NCBI RefSeq assembly: GCF_011764545.1
Contig: NZ_AP022870.1
Span: forward strand, 5,316,001 to 5,380,000
Direction: 5' to 3'
Source: Phytohabitans flavus
Lineage (GTDB): Bacteria; Actinomycetota; Actinomycetes; Mycobacteriales; Micromonosporaceae
Length of the DNA: 64,000 bases
Shown: piece after piece, positions 57,899 through 64,000 of the stretch
Numbering within the stretch: the stretch's first letter is position 1
Layout: each line of letters begins with the position of its first letter
Notes under the pieces: generated by a model
Seen by the model: the letters and a program-made list of their open reading frames with translations, nothing else
The model's database searches: none
What the model was told of the DNA's origin: nothing
Program-made: the position numbers and the translations under genes

Positions 57899-59366
57899 CA
57901 GGTCACCTTCATCGTCTCGACCGGAGGGTCGGTCAATGTGTGCGGAAGGTCCGTCGTGACAAAGCATCGCAGCCAGTACGGGCGCTGGCGATGCACCTCC
58001 TGCGGTATCACCACCTCGATCACCCGCGGCTCGCCAGCGGTGAGCGCCAGCGCGGTGAACGAGCCGACCACGGACCCGTCTTCCGCCGTCTCGGGCCGGT
58101 CGCGGCCCGCCGCCACAACGACGAGGTCGAGAGCTGGACAGTCCACGTCGGACTCGATCGAGACCGTGAAGTGGCGGGGACGCCACCGGGGCTGGACCGG
58201 GCGACCGTGTAGCCGATCCGAGCCGGGCGGGGATCGAGCGCCACCGCGCGGACCGGCGAGATCACCTCTGCACCCGCCACGAGGCTGATCGCCGAAACCC
58301 GCGCCACACCGCCGGCGCGATCCACCGGCAGCCGCAGGCCGTAGTCCTCCGTGTACTCGGTGCGGCTGATCCGGTGGCTCGCCGCGATGCCGTCCGCCGA
58401 TGTCCACTCCACCTCGGCGAGCGTGGCGTCCTCCGGCCAGACCCAGGTCAGGAAGGCCCGGTCGCCGAGCCACTCGACCTCGAGCTGGCGGACCGGCTCG
58501 GCGACGCCATGCCCTACGAGACGCCCGACCGTCGCCCGCCCGTCCACTATCAGGAACGGCACGTAGACGTGGTAGCCAGCCGGCAGCTCCGCCTCCAGCG
58601 TGGACCGTCCACCGGCGAGGCCCGCGACGCCGGACAGCTCGGACCCGAATCTCTCGATCTCATCCGCGCCGACCACGGTGCCGCTGCTCCACGGCGGCGA
58701 CTCGGTCGACCACCGCACCCGCACCTCGCCGCCGGTCACGGTCAGCCATGAGCACCGGACCCGGCAATGCCGTCCGCTGGCCGACACGAGGCCGATCGCC
58801 AGCTCGACGACGCCGGTGGGTACGGCAGTGTCCGGCGTGGACGGTTCAGCCTCGGGTGCCCGCCGGGGACGTACGGTACGACCGCGTGCCGGCGCTGGGG
58901 CCCTCGTCGCGATCCGGCGGTCCAGCTGGGCTCGGACGATGTCCCGTGCCTCGGCACGCCACCGCTCCGCCAACGGCTGTGCCTCGATTGGCGGGCTTGT
59001 CGGTGCCTTGCGCGGCGTAGGTGGCCCCGGCCGGTGAGTCGGTGGTGCCTCGGGCCGGCCCGCGGCGGTGCCAGGGCGTGCCTGCTCCCGCCACCAGGCC
59101 GGATCGTGCATCGCCTCACCGGCTGTGCGCTGAAGCTGCTCGTCGGCGGCGAGCAGGAGCCGGCAGACCTGCGCCCGGCTGTCCGGCCCGCTCGCACGGC
59201 GGCGCCAGTACGCGCGCACAGTGGACAGATGCGCGGCGATCTGGGCCGAGCCGAGACCGGGCTCCATGGCGTATCGGGCCCAGAGGTCACCGGCCGGAAG
59301 TCGCCCGTGCGCGCCCCGCAGGGCTGTAATCACGTCCCGGTCGTACCGAGCCGCGTCAAACGCCAT
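57898..59366 (-). CDS. Unrecognised first gene of the GTPase operon (frameshifted as sequenced)
   Basis: Two frames form a protein of about 489 residues. The N-terminus is helical (MAFDAARYDRDVITALRGAH, SAQIAAHLSTVRAYWRRRA) with a conserved-looking HDPAWW motif, followed by a Pro/Arg-rich linker (about 100-170) and then beta-rich segments resembling Ig/fibronectin-like folds (GEVRVRWSTESPPW; LEAELPAGYHVYVPFLIV; FLTWVWPEDATLAEVEW). Frames change near 58199-58201, explained by one missing base, after which HFTVSIESDVDCPALDLVVV continues to the end. I do not recognise the family. As the head of the GTPase/GAP1 operon it may be the sensor or scaffold. Confidence 0.68.
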
Positions 59367-59520
59367 GGCGTCAGGCGCGAACGGGACCGGCGGCCGCTGA
59401 CGGCGAGGGGGACGTCAGTGCACTATTCATGACGGACTCCGGAGGGGCCGATGTGGTGGTGCTTGTGGCACGCACACCATCACACCCGCACGATCCAGCG
59501 CAAGCAAATGTCCATTCACT

Positions 59521-59544
59521 GACGGTTACCCGGCTGGAACCGTC
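59521..59544. terminator. Small hairpin after sufT
   Basis: GACGGTT and AACCGTC pair around a 10-nt loop, 24 bp past the sufT stop on the minus strand. There is no T tract. The rest of the 200-bp gap to 59366 presumably carries the GTPase-operon promoter; no clear motif was seen. Confidence 0.35.
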
Positions 59545-59567
59545 CTGAATGGCGGGCGGACGACCGC

Positions 59568-59906
59568 TCAGACGTTGAAGCCGAGCGCCCTCAGCTGGTC
59601 CCGGCCCTCGTCCGTGATCTTGTCCGGGCCCCACGGCGGGAGCCAGACCCAGTTGATGCGGAAGTCCTTGACGAGGCCGCCGCCCGGGCCACCGGTCAGC
59701 GCGGAGCGGGTCTGGTCCTCGATCACGTCGGTCAGCGGGCAGGCCGCGGACGTCAGGGTCATGTCGAGGGTGGCGACGTTTTCGTCGTCGATGTGGATGC
59801 CATACACCAAACCGAGGTCGACCACGTTGATCCCCAGCTCGGGGTCGACGACGTCCTTCATCGCTTCTTCGACGTCGGCGACCGCGCTGCTTGTCACGTC
59901 GCTCAT
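59568..59906 (-). CDS. sufT: Fe-S assembly factor, DUF59/MIP18 family (SufT-like)
   Basis: A 112-residue DUF59 protein that helps Fe-S cluster maturation. Motifs DPELGINVVDLGLVYGI and SAACPLTDVIED (with the conserved Cys) are typical. It is the last gene of the SUF operon; its ATG overlaps the sufU stop (ATGA). C-terminal WVWLPPWGPDKIT is normal for actinobacterial members. Confidence 0.9.
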   Translation of the reverse strand: MSDVTSSAVADVEEAMKDVVDPELGINVVDLGLVYGIHIDDENVATLDMTLTSAACPLTDVIEDQTRSALTGGPGGGLVKDFRINWVWLPPWGPDKITDEGRDQLRALGFNV

Positions 59907-60372
59907 GCCTTAACCTCCGAACCGGACGGGGAAGCCCCCGCCACACCGGCGCGCACCGCCGCGTCCTTGAACGCCATCCACGGTAACAACGCACACTTCA
60001 CGCGGGCCGGGTAGCGGGCGACGCCGGCGAAGGCGATGCCATCCCCCAGAAGCTCCTCGTCGGGCGTGACCTGGCCACGGCCGCCCATCAGCTCGACGAA
60101 GCCGTCCATGATTTCGAACGCGTGCCCGGCATCCTGGCCGCGCAGCAGCTCGTGCAGCACGCTCGCCGAGGCCTGGCTGATCGAGCAGCCCATGCCGTCG
60201 TACGAGATGTCGGAGAGCACATCACCCTCGGCCTTCACCCGGATGGTGACTTCGTCCCGCAGGTGGGGTTGACGTGGTGCGCCTCGCCCGAGAAAGGCTC
60301 CCGCAGGCCGCGGCCGTGCGGGTGCTTGTAGTGGTCCAGGATGATCTCCTGGTACAACTGCTCGAACTCCAT
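59903..60372 (-). CDS. sufU: SufU-type Fe-S scaffold/sulphur-transfer protein (frameshifted as sequenced)
   Basis: The gene starts at ATG 60372 (MEFEQLYQEIILDHYKHP) and reads to the first conserved Cys (NPTCG), then breaks at the C3 run 60256-60258. One extra base restores CGDEVTIRVKAEGD, and the rest continues to 59903. The conserved Cys in GMGCSISQASAS and VKCALLPW are kept. SufU takes persulphide from SufS. The start overlaps the sufS stop by one base (TGATG). The pathway is essential in actinobacteria and the rest is perfectly conserved, so the defect is likely a base-calling deletion. Confidence 0.85.
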
Positions 60373-61664
60373 CAGCCGAAAACCTTCCGCACCTGATCGA
60401 GGCCGCGCACGAGCGCGTCGACCTCGCCAGGGGTCGTGTAGAGGTAGAACGATGCCCGGGTCATCGCCGGCACCCCGTACCGCACGCAGAGCGGGCGGGC
60501 GCAGTGGTGGCCAACCCTCACCTCAACGCCGAATGAGTCGAGGATCTGCCCGACGTCGTGGGGATGAATCCCGTCGAGCGCGAACGAAATCGTGCCGCCC
60601 CGGCCCACCGGCGTCGTGGGGCCGAAGATGCGCAGGCCGGGCACGGTGGTGAGGGCGTCCAGGGCGTACGCCGCCAGCTCCTTCTCGTGCCAGCGGATGG
60701 CCTCCATACCGATGCCGGTGAGGTAGTCGACAGCGGCACCCAGCCCCACGGCCTCGGCGATCGGCGGGGTACCCGCCTCGAACCGGGCCGGCGGCGCGGC
60801 GAACGTCGACCTCTCCATCGAGACCGTCTCGATCATCGAACCACCGCCGAGCACGGGCGGCATCTGCTCCAGCAGCTCGTACCGCCCCCACAGCACGCCG
60901 ATGCCGGTCGGCCCGCACATCTTGTGCCCGGTGAACGCCAGGAAGTCGGCGTCGAGGTCGGCCACGTCGACCGGGATGTGCGGCGCGGCCTGGGACGCGT
61001 CGAGCAGTACCAGCGCGCCGACCTCGTGCGCCCGGGTGGTGATGGCCGAGGTGGGGTTGATGGTGCCGAGCACGTTGGAGACCAGCGCGTACGACACGAG
61101 CTTGGTGCGCTCGTTGACCAGCTCGTCGAGGTTTTCCAGGTCGAGGCGGCCGGCGTCGGTCACCCGGAACCACCGCAGCGTCGCGCCGGTGCGCTCGCAG
61201 AGCAGCTGCCACGGAACGATGTTGGAGTGGTGCTCCATCTCGGTGATGACGATCTCGTCGCCGGGGCCGAGCGCGAGGCGCGAACCGGCCGGCGAGTTCG
61301 AGATCGCGTACGCCACCAGGTTGATCGCCTCGGTGGCGTTCTTGACGAAGACGATCTCCTCGGGGCGGGCGGCGTTGACGAAGCGGGCGACCTTGTCGCG
61401 GGCCCCCTCGTACGCCTCCGTCGCCTCGGTGCCCACCTGGTGCACCGAGCGGGCCACGTTGCCGTTGTGCCGCTCGAAGTGCTCCCGCATCGCGTCGATT
61501 ACCTGGCGCGGCTTCTGCGACGTGTTGCCGCTGTCCAGGTACACCATCGGGTGGCCGTTGACCTCCCGACCCAGGATCGGGAAGTCGGCACGCACCTTCT
61601 CCACGTCGAAGCGCGGCACGTCGCCGTACTGCGGCATGCCCTCCGGGATCGTGATCGTCGTCAT
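60372..61664 (-). CDS. sufS: Cysteine desulphurase SufS
   Basis: A 430-residue PLP enzyme that takes sulphur from cysteine for Fe-S clusters. The PLP lysine is in AFTGHKMCGPTG (about 229 from the start), the persulphide Cys is in VGHHCARPLCVRYG near the C-terminus, the PLP-binding His is in EMEHHSNIVPW and VLLDASQAAPH follows. The start is ATG 61664 (MTTITIPEGMPQ). It lies 11 bp after sufC and overlaps sufU. Confidence 0.95.
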   Translation of the reverse strand: MTTITIPEGMPQYGDVPRFDVEKVRADFPILGREVNGHPMVYLDSGNTSQKPRQVIDAMREHFERHNGNVARSVHQVGTEATEAYEGARDKVARFVNAARPEEIVFVKNATEAINLVAYAISNSPAGSRLALGPGDEIVITEMEHHSNIVPWQLLCERTGATLRWFRVTDAGRLDLENLDELVNERTKLVSYALVSNVLGTINPTSAITTRAHEVGALVLLDASQAAPHIPVDVADLDADFLAFTGHKMCGPTGIGVLWGRYELLEQMPPVLGGGSMIETVSMERSTFAAPPARFEAGTPPIAEAVGLGAAVDYLTGIGMEAIRWHEKELAAYALDALTTVPGLRIFGPTTPVGRGGTISFALDGIHPHDVGQILDSFGVEVRVGHHCARPLCVRYGVPAMTRASFYLYTTPGEVDALVRGLDQVRKVFG

Positions 61665-61675
61665 CGGTTAACCCC

Positions 61676-62449
61676 TCAGGCGGTGGCCGGTCCGGCCCCT
61701 GCCAGGTAACGCTCATAGCCTTCGGCTTCGAGCTTTTCGGCGAGCTCCGGGCCGCCCTCCTCGACGATCCGCCCGGCCACGAAGACGTGGACGAAGTCGG
61801 GCTGGATGTACCGGAGGATGCGGGTGTAGTGGGTGATCAGCAGCAAGCCGGTCTCGCCGGTGGCGCGGACCCGGTTGACGCCCTCGCTCACCACGCGCAG
61901 CGCGTCGATGTCGAGGCCGGAGTCGGTCTCGTCGAGCACCGCCACCTTCGGCTTGAGCAGCTCCAGCTGGACGATCTCGTGGCGCTTCTTCTCACCGCCG
62001 GAGAAGCCCTCGTTGACGTTGCGCTGGGCGAACGCCGGGTCCATCTGGAGCCGCTCCATCGCGCCGCGCAGCTCGCCGGCCCAGGTGCGCAGCTTCGGCG
62101 CCTCGCCGTCGACCGCGGTCTTGGCGGTGCGCAGGAAGTTGGCCACCGAGACGCCCGGGACCTCCACCGGGTACTGCATCGCGAGGAAGAGCCCGGCGCG
62201 GGCCCGCTCGTCGACGGTCATGGACAGTACGTCGGCGCCGTCGAGCGTGACCGAGCCGTTGGTGACCTCGTACTTGGGGTGGCCGGCGATCGAGTACGCC
62301 AGCGTGGACTTGCCCGAGCCATTCGGCCCCATGATCGCGTGCGTCTCGCCCGCCCGCACGGTCAGGTTGACCCCGGCGAGGATCGGCTTGAGCTCACCCT
62401 CGGGCAGCTTGACCGACACCTGTAGGTCGCGGATCTCCAAGGTGCTCAT
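61676..62449 (-). CDS. sufC: Fe-S assembly ATPase SufC
   Basis: A 257-residue ABC-type ATPase of the SufBCD scaffold: Walker A MGPNGSGKSTLAYS, the SufC-specific signature FSGGEKKRHEIVQL and Walker B VAVLDETDSGLD, H-loop LLITHYTRIL. The start is ATG 62449, overlapping the Rieske gene stop by 4 bp. Confidence 0.95.
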   Translation of the reverse strand: MSTLEIRDLQVSVKLPEGELKPILAGVNLTVRAGETHAIMGPNGSGKSTLAYSIAGHPKYEVTNGSVTLDGADVLSMTVDERARAGLFLAMQYPVEVPGVSVANFLRTAKTAVDGEAPKLRTWAGELRGAMERLQMDPAFAQRNVNEGFSGGEKKRHEIVQLELLKPKVAVLDETDSGLDIDALRVVSEGVNRVRATGETGLLLITHYTRILRYIQPDFVHVFVAGRIVEEGGPELAEKLEAEGYERYLAGAGPATA

Positions 62450-62775
62450 GACGGCTGTACTCCATTGCTAGGCGTGAGCGAAATGTAGACGTCGCCGTCG
62501 CGGACCTCGACGGGGAAGACCGGTACGGGCTCGGTGGCCGGCAGGCCGGTGGGCTCGCCGGTACGCAGGTCGAAGCGGGAGCCGTGCAGCCAGCACTCGA
62601 GCGTGCAGCCGTCGACCTCGCCCTCCGACAGCGGCACCTCGGCGTGCGAGCACACGTCGTGTACCGCGTAGAAGTTGTCGTCCTCCGCGTGCACCACGGC
62701 GATCTCGGTGCCGTCGACGTCGGCGCTCAGGACGGTGCCCTTGGGGATGTCGTCCGCGGAGCAGACCCGGATCAT
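62446..62775 (-). CDS. Rieske-type ferredoxin in the SUF operon
   Basis: A 109-residue Rieske [2Fe-2S] protein: CSHAEVPLSEG and CTLECWLHGSRFD supply the CxH and CxxH cluster ligands. Non-haem-iron-oxygenase ferredoxin-like. It lies between sufD and sufC, as in many actinobacterial SUF operons, and probably serves as electron carrier in cluster assembly. ATG 62775 overlaps the sufD stop by 4 bp (ATGA). Confidence 0.92.
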   Translation of the reverse strand: MIRVCSADDIPKGTVLSADVDGTEIAVVHAEDDNFYAVHDVCSHAEVPLSEGEVDGCTLECWLHGSRFDLRTGEPTGLPATEPVPVFPVEVRDGDVYISLTPSNGVQPS

Positions 62776-63945
62776 GCGCCCGCCTTCGCCAACCGGTCCT
62801 CGATCGACGCGCCGAGCCGCTCGCGCAGCTCCTCGACCGGGATCTTGTTGATCAGCTCCGCGAAGAAGCCGCGCACGACGAGCTTGCGCGCCTCGCCCTC
62901 CGGGATACCCGGGCCATCAGGTAAAAGAGCTGCTCGTCATCGAAGCGGCCGGTCGCGCTCGCGTGGCCGGCGCCGGCGACCTCGCCGGTCTCGATCTCCA
63001 GATTGGGTACGGAGTCGGCCCGCGCGCCGTCGGTGAGGACGAGGTTGCGATTGATCTCGTACGTATCGGTGCCGGTCGCCTGGACCTGGATCAGCACGTC
63101 GCCGACCCACACGGTGTGCGCGCCCTCGCCCTGGAGCGCCCCTCGGTACCCCACGTAGCTGCGGCAGTCGGGCACGCTGTGATCGACAAGCTGGCGGTGC
63201 TCGAGGTGCTGGCCCGCGGGAGCCCGCTTGCGGGATCCGCCGGCAGCTCAGTCGCGAAGTACAGCCCGTAGAGCTCGGCCTCGCCGCCCCGCCCGGTGTA
63301 CTCGACGCTGGTGAACTGCCGCACCAGGTCGCCGCCGAGCGTCACCTGGATGTGCGTGACGCGCGCGTCGCGGCCCAGCCGGAAGCGGATGTGCTGCGCC
63401 TGCACCGCGTCGGCCGCCCAGTCGGCGAGCGTGACGAGCGTGAGCTTGGCGCCGTCGGCGACCGCGACCTCGACGTTGTCGGCGAGCGTGACCGAACCGG
63501 TCTGCTCCAGCACGATCGTGGCCTCGGCGAACCGCCCGACCTCCAGGAACGTGTGCCCGAAGCTCGGCGTCTCCGCGCCGGTGCCGGCCAGCGTGAGCAC
63601 CGCCGCCTGCTCCAGCACCGTCTCGGGCTCCACCGAGATCAGCGACGCTGCCGCGCTGCGGCCATACGCCAAGGCGCTGATCCGGTCGAACGGCGTGAGC
63701 ACGCTGCCCACCCGAGGGTCACTCTTGTCCAGGGCGGACACTGCGACGCCGGCCGGCAGCTCGCGGTACCCGATGGTGGGAGCGGAACCACCGACCAGCT
63801 CGCCGGTCAGGCCGCGGAGGCGCTTGAGTGGCGTGAAGCGCCACTCCTCCTCGAGACCGGTGAGATTGGGAAAGTCGGCGACATCATACGACCGCAGCGC
63901 CTGGGACTTCGTCTTGGGAGGCGGTGCGGCGAGGGTGTCGGTCAT
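62772..63945 (-). CDS. sufD: Fe-S scaffold protein SufD (two frameshifts as sequenced)
   Basis: About 390 residues across three frames. The first (ATG 63945, MTDTLAAPPPKTKSQALRSY) runs through the SufBCD beta-helix to LPADPASGLP; a missing base near 63218-63220 moves into GQHLEHRQLVDHSVPDCRSY; a second near 62908-62910 (after DDEQLFYLMAR) moves into GIPEGEARKLVVRGF, ending RLAKAGA at 62772. Both are repaired by one base in a G or C run. The middle (AGHASATGRFDDEQLFYL) is the SufD signature region. An intact SUF system is essential here, so deletions in the base calls are the best explanation. Confidence 0.85.
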
Positions 63946-64000
63946 TTAACCGACGGCTCCTTCCATCTGAAGTTCGATGAGGCGGTTGAGCTCCAGCGCG
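63946..64000 (-). CDS. sufB: SufB, C-terminal end
   Basis: Only the last 18 codons, ALELNRLIELQMEGAVG and stop, are in the window; this is the usual actinobacterial SufB end. It abuts the sufD ATG at 63945. The rest lies beyond the right edge. Confidence 0.85.
   Translation of the reverse strand, partial: ALELNRLIELQMEGAVG

Overview
The window is high-GC actinobacterial DNA, most likely Micromonosporaceae. This is inferred from codon bias, frequent GTG starts, actinobacterial families (SCO2523/2524/2525 homologues, acVLRF1 release factor, Trypco/VMAP and DO-GTPase/GAP1 genes), an AcnA/AcnR pair and a SUF operon carrying a Rieske ferredoxin.

Layout. 1-2.8 kb: SCO2523-2525-type cluster (variant P-loop ATPase, frameshifted SCO2524 protein, SAM methyltransferase). 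2.9-6.4 kb: asnB diverging from an Xaa-Pro aminopeptidase. 6.4-7.3 kb: palindrome-rich island between convergent genes. 7.3-11.4 kb: pullulanase and threonine dehydratase. 11.7-21 kb: aconitase, a lipoprotein, an FtsH-like AAA protease split by a class-3-type intein, DUF2630, a HAD phosphatase, a nitrilase-family remnant and acnR. 21-23 kb: translationally coupled TIGR04222 membrane protein with a Gly/Cys tail, a DUF692/MNIO enzyme and a small partner, which is a RiPP-like architecture. 23-28.8 kb: SDR, Mug glycosylase, ABC exporter, crotonase, HTH protein and a membrane protein. 28.8-29.6 kb: second island. 29.6-37 kb: ABC-F, zinc metallopeptidase, acVLRF1/AlkD pair, penicillin-acylase-family enzyme, LysE exporter. 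37-44 kb: carbohydrate ABC transporter operon headed by a secreted Asp-box propeller.

44.3-59.4 kb holds two predicted conflict/immunity-type operons converging on a third repeat island: Trypco1 / trypsin-VMAP-C / MoxR / vWA-STAND-TPR on the plus strand, and an unrecognised protein / GTPase / GAP1 / membrane GTPase / small membrane protein on the minus strand. 59.5-64 kb is the SUF Fe-S operon sufB-sufD-Rieske-sufC-sufS-sufU-sufT.

Two patterns run through the window. (i) About ten single-base deletions, nearly all at G/C runs, break eight otherwise well-preserved genes including sufU and sufD; homopolymer under-calling is the likeliest cause. (ii) A dispersed ~60-85 bp repeat (seven copies, six of them in islands between convergent genes) and a 139-bp MITE (two copies, each with a 4-bp target duplication) populate the intergenic islands.
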